Assembly: GCA_900547595.1 (NCBI GenBank)
Contig: URHE01000026.1
Span: 1-23,655 of the forward strand
Reading direction: 5' to 3'
Origin: an uncultured Desulfovibrio sp.
GTDB taxonomy: Bacteria; Desulfobacterota; Desulfovibrionia; Desulfovibrionales; Desulfovibrionaceae
Length of the DNA stretch: 23,655 nt
A program made the translations under genes and the position numbers. The notes beneath the pieces were generated by a model, which did not search any database, had not been told where the DNA came from, and saw nothing but the letters and a program-made list of their open reading frames with translations. Below are positions 13,240 through 20,974 of this stretch, piece after piece (position 1 is the stretch's first letter; each line of letters opens with the position of its first letter).

Positions 13240-13800
13240 ATGCGAAAGGCTCCAAAAGGCTTCTGGCACTACCTTGAGACCTGGCGCGATCTTTTTCCCC
13301 GCAGGCGTTCTGTGCGCTGGCGCGGCACCTGGCTCCAGAACGGCTATTGCCGTGATTGCCGCTATTGCTGCGGGCCGCAGGACTCCATCGTGCCGTTCCC
13401 CATGGCGCTTCTGCCTTCCCAGATCCGTCCCGGGCTGGACAGGGATTTTTATCTGCTCACTGCGGATACGGCCTATCTGGGCGCCCAGGGCTGCAAGTCG
13501 GATACGGCGCGCGGCTGCCGCCTGCCGCTGGCGCTCCGGCCGGTGGCCTGCGGTCTGTTCCCTCTGGTGCTCGTCAATGGCGGCCTCTTCCTTTACAAGA
13601 CCTGCCCCGCCGTCCTCTTCACGCCCCTGCTCCGTTTTGCCGACCTGGGGCTTGAGGCGGCGCGCTTTTTACATGGCTTCAGCCTTGAGGAACTGCGGCA
13701 CATCTCGCTGGAACTTTCGTGCGAAACCCTGGCGCGGGATTATATCGACCTGCGCATCTCCCTCTTTGATGCGGAGGGGAGCGCGGAAGTCCTCCGCTGA
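13240..13800 (+). CDS. YkgJ-type cysteine-cluster protein (CxxCxxCC)
   Basis: The 186-residue soluble protein carries the metal-cluster signature CRDCRYCC (Cys37, 40, 43, 44) and further cysteines at 85, 93, 104, 122 and 161. Of these, GCKSDTARGC and LRPVACGLFPL look like the rest of the family's proposed zinc- or iron-binding site. YkgJ-type proteins are widespread and functionally undefined; some are annotated as Fe-S oxidoreductases without proof. The ATG at 13240 is chosen because GGAGG ends 4 nt upstream; ATG codons at 13195 and 13210 have no ribosome site, and 13195 falls at the predicted transcript start. It diverges from the lipoprotein operon and is followed after 92 nt by pyrR in the same direction. 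No signal peptide or membrane segment. I cannot assign a reaction. Confidence 0.85.
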   Translation: MRKAPKGFWHYLETWRDLFPRRRSVRWRGTWLQNGYCRDCRYCCGPQDSIVPFPMALLPSQIRPGLDRDFYLLTADTAYLGAQGCKSDTARGCRLPLALRPVACGLFPLVLVNGGLFLYKTCPAVLFTPLLRFADLGLEAARFLHGFSLEELRHISLELSCETLARDYIDLRISLFDAEGSAEVLR

Positions 13801-13892
13801 GGCGTCCGGCGCGGTGCGGAGGGCAGGGAGGCGGTTTTCTGCGAAAAAAAGCCCGGTACTTCCATTTTCCGGGGACAGGTGAGGAGGAATCA

Positions 13893-14432
13893 ATGGGCGA
13901 CGCCACACTTTTGCTTGAAAAAGACGAGATGGGGCGCATCCTTGAGCGGCTTGCCGCCCAGGTGCTGGAACGGCACCCCCGCTGCGAGGGGCTCATGCTC
14001 GTGGGCATCCAGCGGCGCGGCGTGGACCTCGCCCGGCGTCTTGCCGTTCTGCTTGAAGCGCGCGCCGGCGTGCCCGTGCCGCTCGGCACGCTGGACATCA
14101 ATCTTTACCGGGATGACTGGACAAGCCTTGAGGGCAAGCCCCACATCGGCACGTCGCATATCCCGGAAAATCCGGACGGACGCGTCGTTCTTCTGGTGGA
14201 TGACGTGCTTTTCAGCGGCCGCACCGTGCGCGCGGCCCTGGAGGCGATTCTGGACTACGGCCGCCCCCGCGCGGTGGAACTGGCCGTGCTGGTGGACAGG
14301 GGGCACCGGGAATTGCCCATCCATGCCGACTATGTGGGGCGCCAGGTCACTACCGAGCGTGACTGGCATGTGGATGTTCTTCTGGAAGAGCGGGACGGCG
14401 AGGATGCGGTGAAGCTGAGCATGCGCCGTTAA
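13893..14432 (+). CDS. pyrR: PyrR: pyr regulatory protein / uracil phosphoribosyltransferase
   Basis: The 179-residue phosphoribosyltransferase-fold protein has the family length and landmarks: GIQRRG (38-43), DINLYRDD (68-75), the PRPP-binding stretch VVLLVDDVLFSGRT (98-111), and the PyrR hallmark LVDRGHRELPIHADYVGR (133-150). In Firmicutes PyrR binds pyr mRNA when UMP is high and also makes UMP from uracil and PRPP; in many proteobacteria only the enzymatic role or a different control is likely. ATG 13893 has a full GAGGAGG 5 nt upstream. No pyrimidine gene lies in the window, and I see no PyrR-type anti-antiterminator loop in its 92-nt leader, so a salvage role is as likely as regulation. 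It converges on the flippase gene with a 52-nt gap. Confidence 0.93.
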   Translation: MGDATLLLEKDEMGRILERLAAQVLERHPRCEGLMLVGIQRRGVDLARRLAVLLEARAGVPVPLGTLDINLYRDDWTSLEGKPHIGTSHIPENPDGRVVLLVDDVLFSGRTVRAALEAILDYGRPRAVELAVLVDRGHRELPIHADYVGRQVTTERDWHVDVLLEERDGEDAVKLSMRR

Positions 14433-14484
14433 ACTGCCGCATGCCCGGCATGTGCCGGCGAAGGCCGGTCAGGGGACCGCTGTG

Positions 14485-16041
14485 TCAGGTCCGCCGTTGC
14501 CGGCGCCTTCGGCGTTGCCGCAACAGGAGCCGCCAGCCCCACGAAATCATGAGCACCACGACAATGCCGATGAATGCGCGCAAGGTGCGGGAGGCATTGA
14601 AGGGGCGTTCAAAACCCCAGGTGGTCGCCCGGTCCCAGGCCGGGTGATACAGGAACCAGCCCAGAAGAAAGACCAGACCGAGCGCCGCCAGCGCGCCGAA
14701 GAGCCAGTAGGCGGGGATCGGTTCCTCCCAGAAGAAGGAACGGCGATAAAAGCGATTGTGCGCCAGGCACACGGCCAGCAGGACGACTGCCACCATGAGG
14801 GCCGTTTCCCACGCCAGGCCCTTGAGCAGCGCCCCAAGGATGCCGAAACAGAGCAGGCCGGTTGCCAGATGGAAGGCGCGGGCCTGACGCCGCTCCAGCC
14901 CGTAGGCCACAAAGAGCAGGGCCGCGCCGGAGATGGCGCAGACGAAATGCCCCACGCCGAGCACGCTCATGGGCAGCCATTGCGCGAGCAGGGCGATGGT
15001 GCGTGGCGCGGTGGGGAGCGTGGCGGAAACCAGCAGGATAAGCCCGGCCACAAAGACCAGATAGGCGCTGATGGAGTGCGAGAGCACGGAAAGCCAGCGC
15101 CCGGCCTCGCGGAGCATGGAACGGCGCTGGCGCGCCTCGTAGACAGCGAGCAGGAGCGCCGCCGCAAGGAGCGGAAGGATATAATAGATGAGACGGAAGA
15201 GCAGGACCGCCGCAAAAACGGCCTGTTCATGGCTCGTGTGCGAAAGTTCGAGGATAACGAGTTCGAAAACGCCCACGCCGCCCGGGATATGCGTCAGCAC
15301 CACCGCCACCTGCGCCATGAGGTAGCTGGGCAGGAAATCCAGAAAACCGATGCCGATGTCGCCGGGCAGCAGCACATACATGCAGGCCGCCGCCGCCACG
15401 ATGTCCACCCCGGCAACGATACATTGGGCCACGGCGATGCGCGGCGCGGGGAAGACAAATTCCCTGCCGAAAATATGGACGGGCTTGCGCACCGTGAAAC
15501 AGAGCACCAGATAGGAGCAGGCCACAAGGCTGAGCAGCAGCCCGAGGATGCGCACATCCTTGATGGGCATGTTCGTGAGCAGCGCTTCCGGGATATAGGG
15601 GGGCGCCAGCAGAAAGATGACGCCGCACAGGCCGAGCGCGCCCACCCAGAACGTGACGGCAAGCATGAGGACCAGGCGCACGATCTCCGCCAGCGAAAAA
15701 CCCCAGGCGGAATAGAAGCGGTAGCGCACGCTCGTGCCGCCGAGCAGCGCCCCGAAATTGTAGCTCACGGCCTGGCCGACGAAGGAGACCAGCCCCACCC
15801 GCGGCAGGGGGAGCTTTTTGTGGATGGCCTTGAGGGCCAGCCAGTCGTAACCCACAAGGATCATGTAATTGATCACCATGAGTATCAGGGAGATGCCGAT
15901 GCGGCCATAGGAAATCTGCTGGATGCTCTCCCGGATCTGGGCGATGCTGTAAGCCTTGAGCTTGTGATAGAGCAGATAGACGGCCAGCAGGAAAATGCCG
16001 GTCACAAGCAGGGGCCCCAGATAGCGCAGATACTTTTTCAT
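14485..16041 (-). CDS. MprF-like integral membrane flippase lacking the aminoacyl-transferase domain
   Basis: The 518-residue product is almost entirely membrane: about 12-14 hydrophobic segments from residue 8 to 505. The first half has the LPG_synthase_TM (UPF0104) features: FVGQAVSYNFGALLGGTSVRYRFYSAWG (87-114) and HIPGGVGVFELVIL (251-264). The second half matches the MprF membrane region (GLERRQARAFHLATGLL, FYRRSFFWEEP, SRTLRAFIG). The protein then stops with an Arg-rich tail exactly where full MprF would continue into its DUF2156 lysyl- or alanyl-transferase domain. MprF flips aminoacyl-phosphatidylglycerol to the outer leaflet of the inner membrane; this version could flip a lipid made by a separate enzyme. 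Downstream is pyrR on the other strand, so no split-off transferase gene follows. ATG 16041 starts the first membrane helix; the ribosome site is poor. Confidence 0.85.
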   Translation of the reverse strand: MKKYLRYLGPLLVTGIFLLAVYLLYHKLKAYSIAQIRESIQQISYGRIGISLILMVINYMILVGYDWLALKAIHKKLPLPRVGLVSFVGQAVSYNFGALLGGTSVRYRFYSAWGFSLAEIVRLVLMLAVTFWVGALGLCGVIFLLAPPYIPEALLTNMPIKDVRILGLLLSLVACSYLVLCFTVRKPVHIFGREFVFPAPRIAVAQCIVAGVDIVAAAACMYVLLPGDIGIGFLDFLPSYLMAQVAVVLTHIPGGVGVFELVILELSHTSHEQAVFAAVLLFRLIYYILPLLAAALLLAVYEARQRRSMLREAGRWLSVLSHSISAYLVFVAGLILLVSATLPTAPRTIALLAQWLPMSVLGVGHFVCAISGAALLFVAYGLERRQARAFHLATGLLCFGILGALLKGLAWETALMVAVVLLAVCLAHNRFYRRSFFWEEPIPAYWLFGALAALGLVFLLGWFLYHPAWDRATTWGFERPFNASRTLRAFIGIVVVLMISWGWRLLLRQRRRRRQRRT

Positions 16042-16091
16042 GGCGAAGTTTCGGGAGGCTTGCGCGCGGTCGCGGTCGCCGCGCAAAGTTC

Positions 16092-16120
16092 AGCATATAC
16101 GTCCGCTCCGCGGCGTGCAA
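16092..16120 (-). promoter_or_regulatory. Candidate promoter of the MprF-like flippase
   Basis: Minus-strand TTGCAC (16120-16115), 17-nt spacer, TATGCT (16097-16092): 3 of 6 and 4 of 6 matches. The leader to the ATG at 16041 would be about 45 nt. It is back to back with the greA promoter. Confidence 0.35.
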
Positions 16121-16159
16121 GCGCAAAGCTGCCGCTGGCGCATGGCGGCGCATATGGGC

Positions 16160-16188
16160 TTGACTATGCCGCGCATGCTGTCTAGTAT
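16160..16188 (+). promoter_or_regulatory. Probable sigma-70 promoter of greA
   Basis: TTGACT (16160-16165, 5 of 6), a 17-nt spacer and TAGTAT (16183-16188, 4 of 6). This is the best promoter match in the window. Transcription would begin near 16195, giving a leader of about 100 nt before greA. Confidence 0.6.
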
Positions 16189-16208
16189 GGAAGTTCGGGG
16201 CAGCCATG

Positions 16209-16265
16209 TGCGCTGCCTGTATTCTCCCACAACATCCACGATGTTCCTGAGCCTGCGCTGCCTGT
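16209..16265. repeat. 12-nt direct repeat in the greA leader
   Basis: TGCGCTGCCTGT occurs exactly twice, at 16209-16220 and 16254-16265, 45 nt apart, both inside the predicted greA leader. The second copy forms most of the hairpin at 16251-16270. Confidence 0.55.
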
Positions 16266-16283
16266 GCGGCGGAGGTTTTTTTT
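16251..16283 (+). promoter_or_regulatory. Terminator-like element in the greA leader
   Basis: A 7-bp stem with one bulged T and one G-U pair (16251-16258 with 16264-16270, loop TGCCT) is followed by GGAGG and then eight T (16276-16283), ending 15 nt before the chosen greA start. The 5-nt gap between stem and U-run weakens it as a classical terminator. It could act as an attenuator or release a short leader RNA, as reported for the E. coli greA leader. Confidence 0.4.
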
Positions 16284-16298
16284 CGCATGAGGTCGAAC

Positions 16299-16787
16299 AT
16301 GACGAGCATTCCCATTTCCGTCCAGGGGTACAAGCGGCTTGAGGACGAGCTCGCGCGCCTGAAGAGCGAACGCCCGGCCATTATCCAGGCCATCAAGGAA
16401 GCCCGGGAAGAAGGCGATCTGCGTGAAAATGCGGGCTATGACGCCGCGCGTGAGCGGCAGGGCATGGCCGAGGCGCGCATCAAATACATTGAGTCCCGTC
16501 TGGCCCTGTATCAGGTGATCGATCTGGACACGCTTTCCGGCGACAAGGTCATCTTCGGCGCCACCGTGGAAGTTGAAGACGTGGACAGCGGCGAATCCCG
16601 GACGTTCACCATTCTCGGTCCGGACGAGGCGGACCCCGCCAGGGGCTCCATCTCCTTCCTCTCGCCGGTGGGGCAGGCCCTGCTCGGCAAGGAGGTGGGC
16701 GACGAGGTCGGCGTGGATATTCCCCGTGGCCGCGTTACCTATGAAGTGGTGGACATTTCGTTCCAGGGGAGCAAGACCGTGGCCTGA
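16299..16787 (+). CDS. greA: Transcription elongation factor GreA
   Basis: The 162-residue product is full length for GreA. An N-terminal antiparallel coiled coil (about 10-75) carries the acidic tip in EEGDLRENAGYDAARERQG; the tip Asp/Glu pair reaches RNA polymerase's active site through the secondary channel and stimulates cleavage of backtracked RNA. The C-terminal globular domain contains VIFGATVEVED, PDEADPARGSISFLSPVGQALLGKEVGD and the closing TYEVVDIS strand. In the tip, NAGY replaces the usual NAEY, a minor change beside the essential DL-EN residues. ATG 16299 is chosen because GAGGT lies 5 nt upstream and MTSIPIS aligns with the usual GreA start; ATG 16287, four residues longer, is 11 nt from GGAGG. 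It converges on the glycosyltransferase gene with a 25-nt gap and diverges from the flippase gene. Confidence 0.96.
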   Translation: MTSIPISVQGYKRLEDELARLKSERPAIIQAIKEAREEGDLRENAGYDAARERQGMAEARIKYIESRLALYQVIDLDTLSGDKVIFGATVEVEDVDSGESRTFTILGPDEADPARGSISFLSPVGQALLGKEVGDEVGVDIPRGRVTYEVVDISFQGSKTVA

Positions 16788-16812
16788 CCGGGCCGGAACG
16801 GCGGGGCGTGAT

Positions 16813-19731
16813 TCACGGCATTCGGGGCGTCTGCCCTGAAGTTTCCTCAAGGATAAGCCGCCAACCGTAGTCCGGCGCGGCGCGCAGATGGGGATTGCGC
16901 AGGCCGTGCCGGCGCACGGTTTCGTCCCATCGCGCGCGGAAGCATGCCTCCGCCTCCGGCGTCAGGGGCTCGTGTTCCGCATCTTCCGGAAGTGCCCAGT
17001 GTCCCCATGGCGAGACCAGGGTAAAGCGTCCCGCGGATTCCTGGCGCAGGGTATAGTCCACGCCCGCGAGACTGCCCATGCGGGCATCGAGGGCCAGAGC
17101 ATCGAGAAAGAGTTCTCTGCGGCAGGCCATGCATTCCCGGGCCACGCCCAGCGCATGCCGCGCCAGCAGGAACTGCCCCCAGCAGTGGACCGGCAGCTCT
17201 TCCGGCGAGGCGCCGCGCAGCAGCGGAAAGGGCAGGCCCGTCACATCCGGGGCGAACCCTCCGTTCCAGAGGACGCCCCGTTGCCAGACAAGCCCCCCCA
17301 CCATGGCGAGGTCCCGGCGCGCTGCCTGGATCACCAGTTGCTCGGGACGGCAGTCCAGCACAGGCGTCAGCCCGGCATGCAGAAAAAGGAGCACATCGCC
17401 CCGGGCCTCGCGGGCGGCCGCCCGGCAGGCATCGCTCCAGTGCCGTCCGGCAAGGGGGAGGAGGCGGGGCAGGGGCAGGATGTCCTCCGCCCAGGCGCGC
17501 GGGCGGGATGCCTCCGGCGCAAGCGGCTGCCAGCAAAACTCCACGGGCATGCGCGTGGCCAGCGCCGCCAGGGCTTTCAGGAGCGCGGCGGGCGACGGGC
17601 GCGCGGCGCAGCCCGAGTCCGCAAGGAGAATGACGCTGCACCGCAGGCGCGGAGGGATCCCGAGGATGAGCTTAAAGAAGTTGTTGCGGCCGGAGGCCGC
17701 CCCCTCCACAGTCTGCCCGCGTCTGCCCGCGCTTTCCGTGTGCGCCCGGCGCGTGGCCTCCAGCACATAGGGCTTGGCCGCGAGGCTGCCCGTGGTGCTG
17801 CCTTCATGGAAGCGCCAGTGGTAAAGCACCCGCGGGATATGGGCCACGGCGCGCGGGTCCAGCTGTTCCGTGGCGCGCAGGCTGAGGTCCACGTCCTGCG
17901 AACCCTCAAGGCCCGGGCGCAGGCCGCCGACGGCGCGCAGCAGGTCCGTGGCGTAGGTGGCGAGGTGCCCCACGCTGTGGAGGTCGGCATCGAAATCGGG
18001 CTTGAAGATGGGGGTGCGGCGCACGCCGTCGTCGTCGATCTTGTCTTCGTCGCTGTAGATGAGGCGCACGTCTGGCCGTGCCGCGATAACGGCGGCGGTT
18101 TCCTCCAGGGCCGTGGGCGCGAGCAGGTCATCGTGATCGAAAAATGCCGCCCAGGGGGCATCCGCCAGGGCAAGGGCGCTGTTGGTCGCCCGCGAGATAT
18201 GGCCGTTCTCTTCCCGCGTGATCAGCCGGATGCGCGCGTCCCTGGCGGCATAGGTCCGCAGCAGTTCCGGGATTTCCGGGTCTGTGGAGGCATCGTCCGC
18301 CACGCAGAGCTGCCAGCGATCGTACCTTTGCTCCAGAACGGAATCCAGGGCGGCCGCAAGGTGCGCGGGGCGGGGATTCCACACCGGCATGAGCACGGCG
18401 ATTTCCGGCCACTCCCCGCCCGCGTCCACTCTGGCGGCGGGGAAGGCGGGTTCGCGCAATTCCATCCAGGCGTCATAGGAGGAGGGCGCGGCGTCCAGCG
18501 AGCAGGCCCACAGGCCGGCGCCGGCAAGGGCGCGCATCCCCGGCCTGAGCAGACTGTGATGGAACCGTGCCCGGCTTCGGCGCCAGCGCGCGGCGTCCGC
18601 CTCCAGTTCCGGAAGATGCGCGTTGCGGGCAAAATCCTCAATATGTCTGACCTGCGCGGCATACCAGGCGAACATATGTGGCAGCATGCAGGGGAACGCG
18701 CGGCAGTGGTCGACGAGGCGTGAAAGCTCGGCGGCATCGGAAGCGGCCAGCAGCCGCAGCAGGGTTGCCGGTTCGGGCGCCTGCCGCCAGCGCAGCCATG
18801 CGTCGGTCCAGCTCTCGCCCCGGGGAACAAGCCCGTCCCCGCGCGGTCCCTCTTCCAGCCAGGGAGTGAGCCCATAATCCAGGCCGTCGGCACGGACATG
18901 AAGATGATAGTCCGGGCGCGCGGTATCCGGGGGGATGCGCCCGCGCTGGACAAGGCTGTTCCAGCAGGCGGCGCTCCTCCAGCCGGCATGGATGTCGCCA
19001 AGCGTGGCCAGGGCCGCGGGTTCTGAGGAAAAGGCGGCCCGTCCCCCGCCGAGGCGGAAGCAGAGGTCAAGCGGCGCAAGATCGCCCAGTTCCGGCAAAA
19101 AACCGCCAGCCGCGCACAGGTCGCTCCGGCGTACCATGAGGGCGTCCTCAAGGGCGATCTGAAAGCGCCGCCGCCGTTGCGCGAGCGGATGCGTGGCGGG
19201 AATGCCCTCATACAGCGCATGTATCTGACGCCGACTGTCGAAAACGCTGCCCAGATGACGCACGCGGCGCGGCGCTCCATCCCGCGCCGGTGCCAGCAGG
19301 AGCGGGCAGACCCCCGCAAGGTCCGGCTCGGCGGCGAGGCGGCCCGTCATGGCGCGCAGACAGCCGCCTTCCGGTATGACGGCGGAGGAAAGGAAGAGGA
19401 CAAATTCCGGGAGTCGCCCGCCGTTGCGCGCCATGGCCGTGAGGGCGGCATTGGCGCCCTGCCGCCAGGCGTGCCCGGTGGGCACGGTGTGCCAGTCGAA
19501 GGCGCCCAGCGCGTCCTCCCTGAGGAGGCGCTCGCCCAGCGCGCGAGTCGCCGCCGCCACAGCAGGAGAGGCGCCTGACGGCCACAGGAGAGTGACCAGC
19601 GGGCGGCTGTCGGCATGCGCCAGCGCGGCGAGGCTTGCCCGCGGGTCGGCGCCGCCGTGGAGAAGGACCAGAGTTGCGCGGGCTCCGGAGCTCTCCGGTA
19701 CGGGGGGAGGAGAGGAGGGCATGGCAGGCAT
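16813..19731 (-). CDS. Large three-domain family 2 glycosyltransferase
   Basis: The 972-residue product has three GT-A-like segments. The middle one (about 443-665) is canonical GT2: AVLMPVWNP, VADDAST, FFDHDDLL (nucleotide/metal site, 531-537), SDEDKI, EGSQDVDLSLR (611 region) and HIPRVLYHWR. The N-terminal one (about 20-250) resembles the second half of rhamnosyl-type GT2 domains (LYEGIPATHPLAQ, then ALMVRRSDLCAAGGF) but has LFLSSAV where an Asp motif is expected and LAPLDLCFRL as the acceptor motif. The C-terminal one (about 697-915) likewise has LLFLHAGLTP in place of the metal motif and SLAGVDYTLRQ. A helical spacer (about 305-430) joins domains one and two. A surface-polysaccharide or glycoprotein role is likely; sugar and acceptor are unknown. 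No membrane segment. ATG 19731 is the longest start; ATG 19722 is equally possible, neither with a ribosome site. Confidence 0.85.
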   Translation of the reverse strand: MPAMPSSPPPVPESSGARATLVLLHGGADPRASLAALAHADSRPLVTLLWPSGASPAVAAATRALGERLLREDALGAFDWHTVPTGHAWRQGANAALTAMARNGGRLPEFVLFLSSAVIPEGGCLRAMTGRLAAEPDLAGVCPLLLAPARDGAPRRVRHLGSVFDSRRQIHALYEGIPATHPLAQRRRRFQIALEDALMVRRSDLCAAGGFLPELGDLAPLDLCFRLGGGRAAFSSEPAALATLGDIHAGWRSAACWNSLVQRGRIPPDTARPDYHLHVRADGLDYGLTPWLEEGPRGDGLVPRGESWTDAWLRWRQAPEPATLLRLLAASDAAELSRLVDHCRAFPCMLPHMFAWYAAQVRHIEDFARNAHLPELEADAARWRRSRARFHHSLLRPGMRALAGAGLWACSLDAAPSSYDAWMELREPAFPAARVDAGGEWPEIAVLMPVWNPRPAHLAAALDSVLEQRYDRWQLCVADDASTDPEIPELLRTYAARDARIRLITREENGHISRATNSALALADAPWAAFFDHDDLLAPTALEETAAVIAARPDVRLIYSDEDKIDDDGVRRTPIFKPDFDADLHSVGHLATYATDLLRAVGGLRPGLEGSQDVDLSLRATEQLDPRAVAHIPRVLYHWRFHEGSTTGSLAAKPYVLEATRRAHTESAGRRGQTVEGAASGRNNFFKLILGIPPRLRCSVILLADSGCAARPSPAALLKALAALATRMPVEFCWQPLAPEASRPRAWAEDILPLPRLLPLAGRHWSDACRAAAREARGDVLLFLHAGLTPVLDCRPEQLVIQAARRDLAMVGGLVWQRGVLWNGGFAPDVTGLPFPLLRGASPEELPVHCWGQFLLARHALGVARECMACRRELFLDALALDARMGSLAGVDYTLRQESAGRFTLVSPWGHWALPEDAEHEPLTPEAEACFRARWDETVRRHGLRNPHLRAAPDYGWRLILEETSGQTPRMP

Positions 19732-19770
19732 GCTATGTCACTTGTGCCCGGTGCGCAAGGCTGCCGCCGA

Positions 19771-19806
19771 AAATGAAAAGGCCGGGACCGGATGCCCGGT
19801 CCCGGC
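19771..19806 (-). terminator. Rho-independent terminator of ppaC
   Basis: An 11-bp perfect stem (19781-19791 with 19796-19806, arm GCCGGGACCGG) and a 4-nt loop are followed on the minus strand by CUUUUCAUUUU. It begins 23 nt past the ppaC stop and ends 39 nt before the glycosyltransferase start, so the latter needs its own promoter or read-through. Confidence 0.9.
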
Positions 19807-19829
19807 GCAGGGAGCTGTGGCGGCCTTTG

Positions 19830-20750
19830 CTACTTGAAGGCCTTTTCAAAGTTGGGCACCACCTGCTTCTTGCGGCTCATGACGCCGGGCAGCCACACGG
19901 AGTCTCCCTCGACCTTGACGCCGAAGGCGGCTTCCACCACGGCGGGATCGTCGGAAATGATGAGCATTTCCGAGCCTTCCTTCATGATGTCCGTCAGCAG
20001 GAGAAAGACGCTGTGGTTGCCTTTTTCGCCCTTGACGCGGGCGATCTCTTCACGCAGGCCGTCCTTGACCGCGTCGAGGATGGAAAGGTCCACCACTTCG
20101 AGCTGGCCGATGCCGACCTTGTTGCCGTTCATGTCAAAATCCTTGTAGTCGCGGAATACGAGGTCGCGCATGGGCGTGCCGTCCACGGCGCTCTTGACCT
20201 TGAACATTTCCATGCCCAGAGCCACCACGTCATCCACGCCGGCGATGGCGGCGAGCTCGGCCACGGCCTTCTTGTCGGCCTCGGTGCAGGTGGGCGACTT
20301 GAAGATGACCGTATCCGAAAGGATGGCGCACAGAAGGCCGCCCGCGATGTTCCGCGAAAGCTCCACGCCGTAGAAGTCATACATGTTCTTGAGCACCGTG
20401 CCCGTGCAGCCCACCGGCCAGATCCACGCTTCGAGGGGGGAGGCGGTGGTCACATCGCCCAGCTTGTGGTGGTCAACGATGCCGAGCACAGTGGCCGAAT
20501 CCATGCCCTTCGGGGCCTGGGCCAGGTCGGAGAAGTCCACGAGGAAAATATCCTTCCCGGCCACATCGGTGACGACCTGCGGCGCGGTGAGCCCGAATTT
20601 CTTGAGCACGAATTCCGTCTCGGGAGCGGGAGCGCCCTGGGCGGCGGGGGTCACGTCAATACCGCGCCTGGCATAGAGGTCGGCGGCGGCGATGGCGGAA
20701 ACGATGCTGTCGGTGTCGGGATTCATGTGGCCAATAACTACTGCGGACAT
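19830..20750 (-). CDS. ppaC: Manganese-dependent inorganic pyrophosphatase (family II)
   Basis: The 306-residue cytoplasmic enzyme has all family II (DHH superfamily) motifs: GHMNPDTDS (His8, Asp12 and Asp14 bind metal), LVDFSD (Asp in the second motif), VDHHKLGD (93-100, the DHH motif), ILSDTVIFKSPT, and the C-terminal SRKKQVVP that holds pyrophosphate. It hydrolyses PPi to phosphate and so pulls biosynthetic reactions forward. In sulfate reducers this includes sulfate activation by ATP sulfurylase, which releases PPi, though that link is contextual inference. The start is clear: AAAGGAGG (20765-20758) lies 7 nt before ATG 20750. There are no CBS domains, so it is the short, non-nucleotide-regulated form. 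It is probably monocistronic, with a promoter candidate 70 nt upstream and a strong terminator after the stop. Confidence 0.97.
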   Translation of the reverse strand: MSAVVIGHMNPDTDSIVSAIAAADLYARRGIDVTPAAQGAPAPETEFVLKKFGLTAPQVVTDVAGKDIFLVDFSDLAQAPKGMDSATVLGIVDHHKLGDVTTASPLEAWIWPVGCTGTVLKNMYDFYGVELSRNIAGGLLCAILSDTVIFKSPTCTEADKKAVAELAAIAGVDDVVALGMEMFKVKSAVDGTPMRDLVFRDYKDFDMNGNKVGIGQLEVVDLSILDAVKDGLREEIARVKGEKGNHSVFLLLTDIMKEGSEMLIISDDPAVVEAAFGVKVEGDSVWLPGVMSRKKQVVPNFEKAFK

Positions 20751-20827
20751 GAAGATGCCTCCTTTGTGCGCCGCCAGGATGCGGCAGGCGATGCCATGGG
20801 ATGCGGCTCACAGACGCCGCGTTGTTC

Positions 20828-20856
20828 TCTTTAGCACAAAGTCCCCTCCATGCCAA
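20828..20856 (-). promoter_or_regulatory. Candidate sigma-70 promoter of ppaC
   Basis: Minus-strand TTGGCA (20856-20851, 5 of 6), 17-nt spacer, then TAAAGA (20833-20828, 3 of 6) preceded by TGC, an extended -10. The leader before ATG 20750 would be about 70 nt. Confidence 0.45.
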
Positions 20857-20892
20857 GACCCGTGGGAACATTTCCCTGCTTCCCGCCGCCCT

Positions 20893-20927
20893 GCCTTCCC
20901 GGAAGGCGGGGGCCACGCCGCCCCCGC
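20893..20927. repeat. Two adjacent GC-rich hairpins between xerC and ppaC
   Basis: GCCTTC/GAAGGC (20893-20907, 3-nt loop) overlaps by two bases GCGGGGGC/GCCCCCGC (20906-20927, 6-nt loop). They lie just past the xerC stop at 20975 but have no U-tract, so they may act as a weak or Rho-assisted end of the dprA-xerC transcript. Confidence 0.4.
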
Positions 20928-20974
20928 ATGGGGAAAAGGCGCGTCCGGCAGGGTATTCCGCCCGGCGCACTGCG

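Noticed and set aside
13801..13892. Possible PyrR attenuator ahead of pyrR
   Set aside because: There is an A-run and a weak CCGG pairing, but no PyrR-binding-loop consensus and no terminator/antiterminator pair.
14433..14484. Terminator between convergent pyrR and flippase genes
   Set aside because: Small CCGG-type inverted repeats exist, but the stems are short and no U-run follows in either direction.
14452..16185. A 577-codon plus-strand open frame rich in His, Gln and Asp
   Set aside because: It is the complement of the hydrophobic flippase gene; polar composition is what antisense of membrane codons gives. No recognisable domain.
16888..18723. A 611-codon plus-strand open frame opposite the glycosyltransferase
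   Set aside because: It is antisense to GT2 motifs, with no ribosome site or domain of its own.
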